Positions 46,880-59,908 of a stretch of 64,000 nucleotides of DNA are shown here, piece after piece. The stretch's first letter is position 1. Each line of letters starts with the position of its first letter. This DNA is from Epiperipatus broadwayi (lineage: Eukaryota > Onychophora > Udeonychophora > Euonychophora > Peripatidae). The DNA lies in NCBI GenBank assembly GCA_028023455.1, contig JAQFVV010012670.1, positions 1-64,000 on the forward strand, written 5' to 3'. The notes under the pieces were generated by a model. That model ran no database searches and had not been told where the DNA came from. It worked only from the letters and a program-made list of their open reading frames with translations. The translations under genes and the position numbers were made by a program.

Positions 46880-48308
46880 TTATATTGAATTTGATATGAA
46901 ATTTCCACATTTCAATATTGTCATACTCTCAACATTAAATACTGTATTTTTCATTCCTTCATATAAGACCTTTCTGCAAACGTTAATGTTTAGGTTAGGA
47001 TCCAGACAACTAAGAACACATTTTGAAGTTATGTTTTCTCTTTTATCTTTAAACTTATTGCTGGTGATATCAGTAACTTTTTGTAACTCATTTTCTGGAC
47101 TTTCTAAACACTTTTCATCTAAAGAAATCAGTTCTATCCCTAAGGATTCATCAACTTCTTTATCATTACTATAATATTTATCAAAATTCTCAGGTTTAAC
47201 TATAGCCTCTTGTTCAATTAACTCTTTTGCTAACTTACTCTCTCCTACATTGTCATTATTAGTTGATTTAAAAGACTCTTTGGGTTCTTCCAAAATTTTA
47301 TCACATAGTTCACTATCTTCATTAACTACTTCAATAAACTCTACTTTCTCATCTATAACTCTACTAGTTACTTCAATATATTCTTTATATTCTTCAAATT
47401 TTTACTAACTAATTCAAGATTTTCTCTACATTGACTTTAAAAAACTGAGCCCATTTCTTTGGATTGATTAGGTATATTTAATTCCATTTTTTTGACAAAA
47501 TCTTGAGTCTTTGAACTCATCTCTAACTGTTTTTGTAATTTTTTCTGCTATTTCTAACCGATGTAACTCTAATTCTTGGTTATATCTTCATATCTCTACT
47601 ATAGTTTCTTTCATTTCTTTTATATGTTCTTGAGACTGCTTTCATTGCTCTTATTTTTTTCAATGTAATTTGAAAATCTAAATTCATTTCTACACAAGTC
47701 TGATCTTTATTTTGTACTTTTTCATTCTCAGACTGTTTATTTCCTTCTATTTCTTTGCTTTCAGTACTAACTATTTCACCATCTTGATCAATCACTTTAA
47801 TAACTTCATTATGATTATTAGCTTCTGTACCGACCACTATACTAGCTTGATTGACTGGTTCAACAACTACCTGAAGATTCTTACTAGCAGCATCAATCAG
47901 TATTTTATCTTCCTTCTGATTATCCACTGGCTTAATAAGTGGTCTCTCATCATTTGCATTCTTATCAGCTATTTTAACAAATTCTATGCCTTTTTCTATA
48001 TTTTTATTAGATAACTCAATAGCCTTATTAACTATCTCTACAGATTTATGTTCTTCCTTGTTTATTTGATTTAATTTAAGTTCTTAGTTACTTCTACTGA
48101 TACTGGAGTTCACTTCTTTTTGTTCTTTCTTGATTAGCTCCTGTAGCCACATGTACAGAAACTTCCAATGGTCATCTATAGATAAAGAGTTTTGTAATTT
48201 CTCTCCTTCCTTTGAATGTATACCGAGACACAACCTCTGTCTATAAAATGATTCTATTCTCTTGAAATCATCCTCATCCTTAAGCATCTTCACATCTCCC
48301 ATCCTCAT
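46880..48308 (-). pseudogene. Unrecognised acidic protein gene or retroelement ORF remnant
   Basis: A minus-strand coding trace of about 475 codons. It starts at the ATG at 48308 (MRMGDVKMLKDEDDFKRIES). It stays in one frame to 47580 except for a single TAA at 48084-48086; immediately after that stop the same frame continues (ELKLNQINKEEHKSVEIV) with no further stop for 167 codons. A stop at 47580 and a shift follow. A second open part (46880-47293) has EEPKESFKSTNNDNVGESK and ends CLDPNLNINVCRKVLYEGM. The protein is Glu/Lys/Asp/Asn-rich and probably elongated. No domain is recognised. Retroelement gag, or a lost host gene, are both possible. Confidence 0.5.
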
Positions 48309-49836
48309 TTATAATATAAATAATTTCTCAACTTTTATTTGTTTTTTAACTATCAAAACAGTATTAAGGTATCTCAGCTTCATGCCTCTCCAACCAAACA
48401 ATCCAAATCACAATACTCCTGCCTAATACTATATACAGAAATTTACAACAACACCTATAATATATGATTTTTTTGTATGATTTTTGGTCCACAACATTTT
48501 TTTTTAAACAAATTTATGTAATTTAACTGTCAAATTAAGTAATCAGATAACATAGATCCAACTAAATGAGTAATAGTAATAAAAATAATTATTTGAAAAA
48601 AAAAATTGTTCACAGACTGCAACATTATAAAATAAATCAATTAATTTCCTTTATTTATTTACTTATTTTATCAGAAATCAGATCACACAATGAAATATTT
48701 AAAATTGGTTCTTAGCTAATAATATAATTCACTATTGTCAAATATACTTGGTTTTATATATCTTTTTTTTTTTTTTTTAACAAAGTGCAAATACTAATAA
48801 AATTTGACTACAAATGACATCTAATAAACTTCATTGTGGCTGGACACAGCCATCAGGCCCCTATAGTTGAGCATCCATTTTGTAAGAAAATTAAATAAAA
48901 TGGTATTAATTGAATCATAAACCAAAATGAAAAAAAAAAAGAATAAAAATATATTAAAATTTCAAATCAAAATGATAATTAATAATTGCACACACATTAA
49001 AGTTATTCTGATAAGCATTCTAGATAAGATTCAAAATTTATATCCAACTTTCATAAAAGAAAAAATAATTATAAAATGCAAATTAAACAATTACTTTTTG
49101 AATAATATCCTACAAGTTCAAGTTTGTATTTTTTTTAATCAAACATTTACTCTTTTCTACTGCCAAAGTTTAAGATACTGAAGTAAATTATTTTGAGGAG
49201 ATGGCAAGTATTTATAAACTATTTCTGATAAAGCATTATTCACCTATTTAGGGTACTATATTGCCTAGTTACTTCAATCTAACTTCAAGCATAAAACTTA
49301 GCATACATATATAAATTTTTGTTAACAATATCTTTGATGAATTAATTAAAATAGGTAATATGTCTGGATTTTCAACTCCAGATAAAATAAAAAGGAAGGA
49401 TATGACTCATATTTTAAAACAAGCATTTAGATCTTTTAAGGAACTTCAATGTAATTTTAGTATTTATTGAATAATTGTTTTAGTCATGTTTTATTTATAA
49501 TTTAATTGCATAATAATGACAAATATATTGAAACAAACAGTGTAAAACTTTTGAAAAAAAGATTTCTTTTTTTGTTTTCCTATAGAAGCTAATTAATTAA
49601 TTTGCCCTTTTTACTGTCTCAGATAATTAGTTTTGCCACTGACATACACTACACATTTGATTTTCAGACCAGGTAGCTGCTACTTTTAATGAATTATTAG
49701 AATTTTCTATCATAATAATGGTATAAAGAATTAATCAAATGTTCTAGTGTCCATTATGTACCATACTTTCTCATTTGAACAAGACAGTTATAGATTAAGT
49801 AAAAATAATCAATTCAAGTACATTTGTAACTTTGAA
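48309..49836. other. AT-rich spacer
   Basis: One GC-richer line at 48835-48885 (GGCTGGACACAGCCATCAGG) is unexplained. The 84-codon plus frame at 48927-49181 is Lys/Ile/Asn-rich and looks like chance. Confidence 0.4.
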
Positions 49837-49855
49837 ATTATATGACAAATTTTAA

Positions 49856-50106
49856 CAAAAAAATCAAGTCATATATCACATGACCTAATTTAATAAGTTA
49901 GATAGCTGGATTGGAAGACATATGAATGTCTGAAAATTTCAGATTTTCTACTTAATAGTTATCCATTAGATAAATTGCTGGGCTTGGCCTGGTATTTTAA
50001 ATCTAATGCTTGAATATCCTAGCACCTCACTAAGGAAGCCAGTAGCAGAAACCAGTCTGAGGTTGGGGATATTCTGAAAAACTTGTTAAGAGCTATTTGC
50101 AAGCTC
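49856..50106 (+). mobile_element. Diverged member of the ribozyme retroelement family
   Basis: A 251-bp insertion is flanked by a perfect 19-bp duplication, ATTATATGACAAATTTTAA (49837-49855 and 50107-50125), the longest in the family. Its left end holds ATCACATGACC, the complement of the GGTCATGTGAT terminal box. The right part holds a plus-strand hammerhead-like motif, the same relative layout as in the fold-back copies. Apart from these features the sequence differs from the 1.4-kb family, so it represents a separate subfamily. Confidence 0.7.
50012..50074 (+). ncRNA. Hammerhead-like motif with perfect stem I, mutated core
   Basis: Outer stem I GAATATCC (50012-50019) pairs with GGATATTC (50067-50074), 8 of 8. 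Inner stem I CCTCA (50025-50029) pairs with TGAGG (50058-50062), 5 of 5. The core is CTAAGGA (50030-50036; G5 changed to A, U7 to G). Stem II AGCCAGTAGCA is short, GAAAC is at 50048-50052, then CA and GTC with cleavage expected after 50057. Preserved stems with a broken core point to a once functional fold. Confidence 0.6.
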
Positions 50107-50125
50107 ATTATATGACAAATTTTAA

Positions 50126-53100
50126 ATAAATAAAAACAGATAATCACAAGTGTATTTTTGCATTATAGTGCACCTAAATTTGCATTGACATGTATTGGTT
50201 TTGAAATAATTTTATCATATTATAATGAAGCTAATTTATTAAAGGTCATTAAGAGGAATCAGATATTTATTAAAAATCTTATCGTAGTGTTAAATTTGGA
50301 ATAAAGAAAAGAAAATTAAGACTGCATCTAAGTTTAAAAACTGAATTTAAAATGTTTTATGGTATGATGAATGTTCTATTTTATTATATAATTGATAGTA
50401 ATAATTCACATTTAATTTGTCTTTAAAGTAATCAAAATGGTCTTACATTTTAAGAACGATGTATTTAAAGACAGATTGAAGAAGATAACTTTTGAATGTC
50501 TTTTATGCTTTTAAAAGGACTTGCTATTGATAAATAAATTATATACTTTAAAAAATAACTTTATCTAGAAATAATGAACTCTGATACGTCTTTTTAAAAG
50601 ATTGAATTTATCTCAGTTAATAAATTCATGAATGATATAGCTGTCATTTTACCTGGAAAAGAAAAATATTTAGTGAAAAGATATATATTTTTTTTAAAAG
50701 GATGAAAATCGTAAATCTTTTAAAGAAAGGAATATTTATTTTAATTCATAAATTACATTTCTACTGATAAATGTATTAAATAAATAATTTATATTATACA
50801 ATGTCTTCTAATAATGTTTTTTATTGATGGAAAATGTGAATATTACATATATTTACTTCAATATATCTGCTATACACAATGGCTGATACATATGTAAGAA
50901 AATATTTCATATAAAATGGATTTTAAATTATTATTCTTTGAAGGTATCAAATGCCTGGATAAAATTTTGAGAAAAAATTGAAATAAACATTTTATCTTAC
51001 AGAATGGTTAATATCCTTCTTAGATTTTAATGGATTTTATATATTACCTCTACATTTTTGTTTAATGGTGCCAAGACAAGATTATGATTTCGGCACAAGC
51101 TGTCTAACCATAACTAGGCAATGGTGCAAGATTTTTGACAAGCATTTAACTTGGAGAGGAAAAAATCTTTTCATAACTTTATGCTTTTTTTTAATGTTAA
51201 GTTTAACATTAAAATATTTAGAATATTACTTTTTTTTTTAAATATTAAAACTAATCTGTTGTTATTATATTTTAAATTTAATCTTAAAATAGATTAATTT
51301 TATTATTATTATAATGTTTTAAAAAAAGGGTATTCAGAAAGTAGTTTTCTGAATAAGGTAAATTATAATCGTAATTGATTTTTCTGAATGTATGGTCCAA
51401 GAAGCGGATCGCTGTAATAATTTTAATGATGACTCAGATCATTGGTAATTTTTTATTATTATTTAGATTATATTTTGCTTAATAATTTTTTTTTTTTTTT
51501 AAATATATCCTAATTAATATTTAAATTAGTATTTCATATTGCTTGAATTTAATATTAAACAATGGAATGAACCATTGATAGAAATTATCATTATGTGTAT
51601 TTTTATAAAAGAACTGATGAATGTGTATGAATGTTTTTTGACAACATCCAAGGATATTTAAAATATTTACTTAATGTGAATGCTTGAATATGTGTACATT
51701 AGATAACATCTTTAATGTATTCATGTTTTATCTTTGTGAACGTTGTCGGTTGAAATACAGAGAAAAACCTAATACTGATCTCTAAATTATATAATAAATA
51801 AATAAATAAATGCATAGTACTGATGTATGTTTTATCAAGATCATTTGTGCATGAAAACTTTAAAAAAAAATCTTGAAATGAATTTAGATTTTTGTTATTT
51901 TGGAAATTATTTTAGAATGCTGATCGGATGTTTTACAATATTGAGTGAGTTATTCAGCATGGAAGATATAGAATGGTGGTCAGGAGAGTAATATTCATGT
52001 GAAATCCTAGGTGTTAGGGATATATTGAAATCTGTTATATGTGAATTATATTTTCATACTTTAAAGTTATTAAAATATATAGATAACATTGGGCTGTATA
52101 TTGTTTTCCATGGACAGTTGCATTTTCTTATCATCAATAGGTGCTATAATAGAGCCATGACTTGAATCTTAGGTGTCCAATGAATACGGACCTATTATGA
52201 TTTGCACTGTATCCATAATGATATCTTACTCTTTTGAGTCATTCTTGCTGTTATTCCATACCCTACACTTTAATTGCTATCTATCACCACAGGAATCATC
52301 GTAGAGAATAGTTTTATAAGTTAGTTAAGTAATGACTAAACCGTTTGAAGTTGATAAATTTTGTGACAGGGCAAGATGAAATATATAGAAATTTCTTTCA
52401 CAAATGATGTTGAGATGTTTGATGATTATCATAGTATATAACATAAGAGAGGAGTAATTGATACTCACACAAATAGTAGAGATCACTTGGCTCTAACAGA
52501 TGCATAATCAAATTGGAATGAAAGTAAGAATAGTGAAAATGATTTTGAACGATATGATGAATGTAAGAGTATAAAACGAAAGAAATGCAATTGTCAAGCA
52601 ATATAATTTATAGATAGTTTTTTAAATTTTATTATAAATAATTTAAACCTTTTTAAGTTATAAAAAATTATGAAATTATTTCTTTAAGTATTTTGCATAA
52701 ATAGTTTTTTTTTTTTTTTTATAGAGAGAGATATTTGTATTTTTTATTTAAAATTTTCTGATATTCAAATATCAGGCTGATACTTTGCTAAACTGCAAAG
52801 AAAGTCTTTAATAATTTTTCTTTTAATATTTTATTGTTGGACTTTGCAAGAAGTATATTTTAAAATATAAAATATTGATGCGTTTACATTGTAAGAAATA
52901 TATTTTATAGTAGTATAAGTATAATATTAAGTTTTTTTAGAAATTGGGAACTTTATTGTAACTGTTCCCAATACATATAATAGAGTACTATTTTACTGAA
53001 TGAAGATTACATATTATCATTACTGTTGTAAGTTTGTTTATTTTTATTTGAAATGGCCGGAGTGAAGGTTATTTTATTTTATTTCTAGTATTTATTGGTA

Positions 53101-56100
53101 AGATTTACTATAAATATATATATATTTTATGTTAAATAATGTTAATTCTTATTTTACTTTTGTAAATATTTTTTTTATATTTTGTTGTTATTATATTGTA
53201 ATAGTATGATATTGTTAATTTATAAATAAGTTTGTTGACTGTTTTTTGAAACTGATCTTAGTCAAGTTGTGATCTATCTGTGTGTTGCTTATTTGATTTT
53301 TCATTCTACATGCATGATTCACAGAAATTAATAATTTGAAATATTACTCATTTGGCACATGTTCCATAAAGATTAGTTAGATATTATTTCTATTATATTT
53401 GATTAAGTAACAAAGTATATTATTATTATCGTAGAAAATATGATCATTGGTAATTATTTTTAAACTGATACAACATCAATGAGAGATATACTTGATACTG
53501 CCACAATATTCAAATACATTATATTTTTTAGAATGCCACATTAAACAAAGAGAGATTGTGCAAAGTTTATTTTAAATCTTATTATATTATTTATATTTAT
53601 TGCAAAACTTTAATCATTAAATAGACTTAATGTTGAGAGTCATTAAATTATTTTAGTTGCTTATTATTGTTAGTATTTTGTAAGAGTAGTTAGATATCAT
53701 ATAAAATTCCTCATCATATTTAACTACAGGATTTATTACTTAAAATAAATAAAAAATAAAAATATATTTAACTACAGGTTCTTAAATTAATTAATTTATT
53801 TTGTTATTAGTTTGTTAAAAATGAACCTGAAATTATTATTTTTATTTTGGAGAATTGTAAATTTTCTATACAAAAATAAATAAGAAATTATTAGTTAATG
53901 TTAAATGTCCAATTAGTTAAAGGAATTCCCCTTCCTGCGAATTCCAGCGTGTGCTTACAGACATGAGAGTATAGTATATAGTAGTTTATTAGGTGAATTT
54001 GATGGGGTAATATTCTTATGCCATTGGGAATGTATCTTTTGGTATGTATTCTCAATGTTTAAGCCAATGTGCTTTACTAAACATTACATGTTAAGAGTGG
54101 CATAATTATATTTATTATTTTTAATAGAACCATATTTGTTTATAATAATGAGCTAGTTATAAATTGAATTTATTATTGAAATGAAAGATTGAATATTCTA
54201 GTTGGAACCCTAATTATTTATTAAGAATTTGAATGTTATAGTATTTTAATTCACTAAATTTTTTTATATTTAGTTATTGAAAAGTATTGTTTTATTAGAT
54301 ATTATACCTTAGTAGTGTATCTTGAGTTAGTCTTAGTATGAATTGTCTTGATAATTATTGTTTGTGAGACTTAACTGTAATACATTATTGTTTTATCCTA
54401 GTTAGCCGGATTCTTTTGTTCAGATTTTTTTTAAGGAAAGGGTACAGTATATATACTGAGCAATTTGTCTTTAATATTTAGAAGTAGATTAAATAATACA
54501 CTTAATGATGAACCTTGTGGGATGAAATTATGAGACCTGAACTTTGGGGCAATTTGTCATTCAATGAAATATGTATTATTTTTAAATTAGCCAAAATATA
54601 AAGGAGCGGTTTAGGGCTATAATAATTTTTAGTATTTGAAGAAGCTTTTGTTACTGGAAAAGAATCAAAAGCAGTTGTGATATTTAACTAAACTGCAATT
54701 GGGCTATCCTTCTTTACTGTCTGACATTCTCAATTTTCATTTTAAAATTGCTGATGACTATAGAAGTTGAGGATCTTCTTTTTGGGAAACTGGAGGGAAG
54801 GATGAAAAAGAATATATTATTTTTACAATTATTTTAATAAGTAGTGGGAACATAAATATGACTCTTAGATTGTCAAGTTAGAAATAAAGTATTTTTTTTT
54901 TTTAGGGCAAGATTAACTATTGAGATGAGACATAGCTGAAATGTATATTTGTGGTGATAAAAAGTTTAGAAGATTATATATAAAGGGGACTATGGAAGTC
55001 GCTAAGATGAGACAGTCAAAACTTAGAAATTGCATATGGATTTTATCTGGTTTAGAATTTATTTTTAGCATAGTTTCTTATAATAATAGTATTGTACCTA
55101 CTATCATTTTTACGAAAATAGAAGAGGGACACTTGAGGATGTTCTTGAGTTTTTAATTTACTTTTAAAATGGAGATAAATCTTTTAAGAATGGATGAGGG
55201 TATTAGTTTCTTGGGCTTGTAACTGAATGCTCAGATTAGTTATGAAAGTTTTTAGAAAAAGTTTTAATTTTTTTTTTGTTGACAAGTAATCCTATAATGA
55301 ATTGTATTAAAGATGAACTACAAGAGATATTCTTTAGTCTAGTGTGAAGTAGATTCATATCTTTTTTAGAAATTTATTGGATCTTATTTCTTTGTATGTA
55401 ATAAATTATTGGAAACATTGTAATGTTTTTGAAAATGAGTCCTGTTTTCATAGGATTTAGTGTAAGGATGTTTGCTTTTCTGAAAATAGATGTGGGTTTC
55501 TGATATACTATTTCTGGTGAAACTGATTTTAGTAGCAGGTTAGCAAACAAGTTCGGTTGAGTCTTAGAAATCTATTTTGATTTTTATATCAATGGCCAAA
55601 TTGTTTGAAAAGACCATTTGATATGATGCAGGGTTATTTATGTAATATAGATCGGGTGTATATAAAAGTAGATCAATTAGTGTTGAGTGCTTTTTTGTAT
55701 AAAAGCAAAAAAAGTTTGAAGGGGGAAAAAAATCAACATTTATTAAATTTTTCTTATTTAAATGTTCATATTTATGATCAAACTCTTTATATGACATGTT
55801 GAAATCAAGTCCTCCTCCCCCACATATTCATCTTCTATTGAAAAATCTGAATCCTGAATTGTCAGAAACTTTATTGAGGTTTAAATTTACTGTAATTAAT
55901 CTATTAATATGAATGATTAAGGTCGGCAGGCTTTCTGTTCTCAGCTTAATGTTTTTCTATTTGATGTGAATGATATTAATCATTATTTCATCTTTTCTAA
56001 TATTATTATTATGGAGATTGACATTTTTTCCTGTTTGTTGTAAAACTTTAAAACTGAATCACTCTTCTTACATGGTTATATTTGAGCATTGCTGTTATGC

Positions 56101-56401
56101 TATGATTTTTAAAACCATGTTGATTCCTAAATGTAGCTGGGCAATCTTCAATTAGGTGACTCATCCCATTGCAAGGGAAGCATTGAGCTTGGACTTTTTT
56201 AAAGTAATGATTAAAAGGAATATCTCAGTGGGATGCAATGTATGAATAAATTGAATGAATATTTTTAAATTATTTTTAAAATATGCTGAATTAGTAAGAA
56301 CTGTTACAGCTGCATTTTTTTTATAAAAGTATATATTGCTTATAACACTTCTTTCATATACACTTCAATGCAACAAATTTTCTTAAAAACTTCTTTATTT
56401 T
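50126..56401. other. Long AT-rich stretch without recognisable gene
   Basis: Slightly GC-richer islets lie at 51380-51445, 52090-52600, 53925-53975, 54500-54800 and 54940-55210. Reading frames are short and without known motifs; the 71-codon frame at 54941-55156 and the phrase GISFLGL at 55197-55220 were considered as retroelement traces but not supported. Confidence 0.4.
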
Positions 56402-56445
56402 CCTTACAGTTTCGACTGTCCAGCAGTCTTCATCAGAGCTACAAG
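56402..56445 (-). ncRNA. Hammerhead-like motif, class 3, copy B
   Basis: Minus strand: CTGATGA (56436-56430), A, stem GACTG-CTGGA-CAGTC (five Watson-Crick pairs), GAAAC (56413-56409), TGTA, then AGGAAAATAAAG, which also follows copy A at 34.04 kb. Stem I does not form convincingly around the GTA. The repeated occurrence with a compensating stem change suggests an RNA fold that was once under selection. Confidence 0.4.
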
Positions 56446-56454
56446 ATTTGAATA

Positions 56455-56810
56455 ATATAAATATATAGCCATCATTTCACATATATATAAAAAATATATT
56501 ACCTTCATTTCACATATATATAAAATACACACACATATATATATATCAAAATATACACATATATTCCCCTCATACATATAATATAAATCTACATCATCCC
56601 TAGACATATATAAAATCCATACCTACATCTATATATACATATGCATATCCAATCTATACTCAGACCTCTTTTAAACATACATATATATACACAGATATAC
56701 ATGCATTCATAGACATATATACAATCCACATATACCTTTATAAATACACATCCATATGTGTATGCTACTTACATATAAAATACATATATATATATAAAAT
56801 ACAAAACATA
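56455..56810. repeat. Degenerate (ACATATAT)n-type simple repeat tract
   Basis: About 350 bp of imperfect ACATATAT, CACACATAT and TATATACAC units beside the class 3 hammerhead-like motif. The 67-codon minus frame inside is a by-product. Confidence 0.8.
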
Positions 56811-59665
56811 TCCAATGCTGCTACTTTACCAAAACATTTTATGGTGACTTGTATATTGGCAGCAGAATTTAGATGACAAATTTTAATTTATTCGAGATCA
56901 TAACAAAAATCTTAACTCTTATAATATTGAAAATTTTTTTAAAAATCTTTTAATGTGGAATATGGAACTTCAGAATTAGATTTCTATTATGAGAGCACTC
57001 AAGGATTTTGTATATGATCCATCACAATTTTTTTTTCAGTTAAAATTGATGGATATTCTCCACAGTAAATTTTATTATAAAAATGTATGCCAAAATAAAT
57101 GTTTTATTACTATCAGATTTATTGGACTTAATACAATTGCATTTAAATTACAACATATTTCCTAATATTCCTTTTCAATAATATTTTGCTTTCTAAGATT
57201 ATTATTTAAAACAACTTGTGAGTTTTCTTTTTCATTTTCAAAAAAGAGAGAGAGAGAATCTATCATAAGATGGATTATCTTTTGACAGAATATTGTTTTT
57301 CAATACTGAGATATAGAAATGTTATTTACTATCTCTAATAAATAATTGATATTTTCCTGGCTATAATTAACTTGATCTAAACAATTTTAATTAGTAATAT
57401 GCTAATTATTATTTTTGATTTTATGAAATCCTCCAGATTGTATTTAATTTGGACAGGATTTTAAAGATTTGTATTGTCAGATTCCTTTTTTTCCGTCATG
57501 CAAATTGAAATTAGAATTTTAAAATTTATTATTTGTAGTAGTTTAATTGAAATAACTTGTGAATAGTTTCAGTCATGATTAACAAAGTTAATTATACAGT
57601 AGTTATGTAAACAGCAGTAATAAATTATCATAGCTTATTCTTTGATGCTTTTATGAAGCAGATTTTAAAAACAATGTAAGAAGTTGAAAAAAAATTAATT
57701 AAGTATATACTAATTAAGTTAAATATTTTAAATCAGTCTAGACAAATATACAGCTCAGTGAATGCCAATAGCCGACATTTTTGATTATAGCCACACCAAC
57801 CTTTGGCATATATTTAGCACTATGTAGTTTATTGTTCAGAATGCAGTTATTATAAAAATGTTGTTATTTATATACTGTGTAATAAAATATTAATAGTTCA
57901 TTTTAAAATTATTTTATTTTAGTCTTAATATTTGTTTAGATTAGAAATATATCATTTATTGTCCCTACAACGAACAATGTATTCATTTATCTTCATTGTA
58001 TCATGCTAAAATTGCTGTTATATAGTTATTATTATCAAGTAATTATTATCCATATTCATTTATTTTCATTATGTCCTGTCAAAAGTACTTGTTATATGGT
58101 TATATAATTTGATATTTATTAAATCTCTTTTATATGTATTTTTGCTATGGTACGTCATAATGGATAGCCTCCTTTTTATTTTTTATTACAATATCTTTGT
58201 GATGGTTTTGATTCGGAGAGAAGAGAATTTTTGAGTTACTTTAGTAAACTTTGTTGTTTTAAATAAAGCATATTTTTGTATATTGCATTAGTAATATATA
58301 AAAGGAACTATTGGAATATATCCTGCTGATACATTCAAAATTCCTATGATTTTCATTAACAAATCTCTGAAACTTGATACTTATTAAATTATATATAATT
58401 TTTATAATCTCTGAATAGAGATTTTACTATAATTTGTACAAAGTAAGAAAATACAAAGTAAGATAATTTTAAATTTGTCATGTATTTGTTTTCAATCTTA
58501 TTTAATTTCTTCTTATAAGAATAGTATTATAAGAATAGTTTGATATCATATTCTAGCAATAGTTAAAAATGGTCTATATAAGAACAGAATTTTTCAAACA
58601 AGATGGGAATTATATTAATGATTTCAAAAAATATTGTATGAGTATCATTAAGAAGTCTAAAATCTTTACTTTTAATCATAATGGGAATGTAATTAAAACT
58701 AGCTGTGATATTAAGAATTAATATTTAAACATAAAATGTTTTATTGGAAATGAATTTGATATGTGTTACATGGTGAAAATTGTTGAAATTCTTTGATTTC
58801 AAAAAGTAAAACATTGTTGTGGAAAAAATTAACAAAATTATTGCTGCTATCAGCAAAAAACTTTAAAACGTTTTGTGAAGATATAGATATTCTTGGACAA
58901 GCTCAGCAGTATTTATGTTTGTGATGAAAATTGGAGTGTGGTGGAAATTTTTTTATATATATTTTCTTAAGGGTCAGTAGCAATAAATGAAGATATTTTT
59001 ATGGAAATATGTGGATTTTGAGAAAAGTTTCATTTGCTTTTTTTCAAAATTGGTGTGTGTCAGTACGAATGAAACACAGATAAAGATAGGAAGTAAAAAA
59101 TTCTTTTATTAAATTATCAGTTAAAGTGCATGAAATGCCTCTGAAAATAAATTTTATTATATTCAGTGCATAATTAAGAAGTGTGCTCAAAAATTATGAA
59201 AATAGAATATGTAGCCACCATTTTAATCTTTTAAGAACATATAAAATAAAAAGCTTACCATATTACATGGAGGTACTTTGCCTTTTTGTGATAAAGTTTT
59301 TAAAGTATAATAAGAAATCAAAATGCTTTTTTGATATGAAAAACTGAGACTATGAACTGCTTAAACAATAAAAAAAAATTTGCGAGATATATTTTTTGTT
59401 GTTGACCATAGTAAAATATGTAAATAATTTTTATGCAAAATTTCTGGGTTGAAATAAATTTGGGTAATAGAAATATTGTGATTTAACATATGTTTCCATA
59501 TGCCAGAAGAATCATAGATTGCACAGTTTAAAAATATGCCCCAAATATTCAAGATTTATTATTAGAATTTGTAAAGCATTATGAGTAATTCACAATATAT
59601 AAAAACAATTTTTTTCCCTCCCCTCTTTTTTTTTGTTTTGTTGATTTTGAGAGAGTAAACGGAAG
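56811..59665. other. AT-rich stretch
   Basis: A GC-richer line at 57750-57825 is unexplained. No gene or element is recognised. Confidence 0.45.
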
Positions 59666-59908
59666 TTTTTATATTGGACTATTTCCATCATCTAATATGT
59701 GTGTTGAATGTCTTTAGAAAAGTTTAATTTTAGTTAATTCCAAATGCTTTCCACTGTTAGTAATATCACAGCAAACAGGTTAGTATATGCACCAACCGTT
59801 AGTGATATTACTAACAGTGGAAAGCATTTGGAATATTTAACTAAAATTAAACTTTTCTAAAGACATTCAACACACATATTAGATGATGGAAATAGTCCAA
59901 TATAAAAA
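59666..59908. mobile_element. Near-perfect long palindrome, probable young MITE or fold-back element
   Basis: The left arm, 59666-59769, and the right arm, 59802-59908, are inverted copies (about 104 and 107 bp) differing by only a few bases, mainly GTTAATTCC against GTTAAATATTCC. The spacer is 32 bp (AGCAAACAGG to CAACCGTTA). Ends are TTTTTATATTGGACTATTTC. No ORF and no clear target duplication. The arm similarity is far greater than in the fold-back at 29.9 kb, so it is recent. Transcribed, it would form a hairpin RNA of about 100 bp. Confidence 0.8.

Noticed and set aside
51600-51640. CTGATGA near 51614 and 54750 as hammerhead cores
   Set aside because: No GAAA segment follows at a workable distance, and there are no pairing arms.
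55190-55240. GISFLGL phrase as trace of a DIRS- or Penelope-type reverse transcriptase
   Set aside because: No second RT motif in any frame within 2 kb either side.
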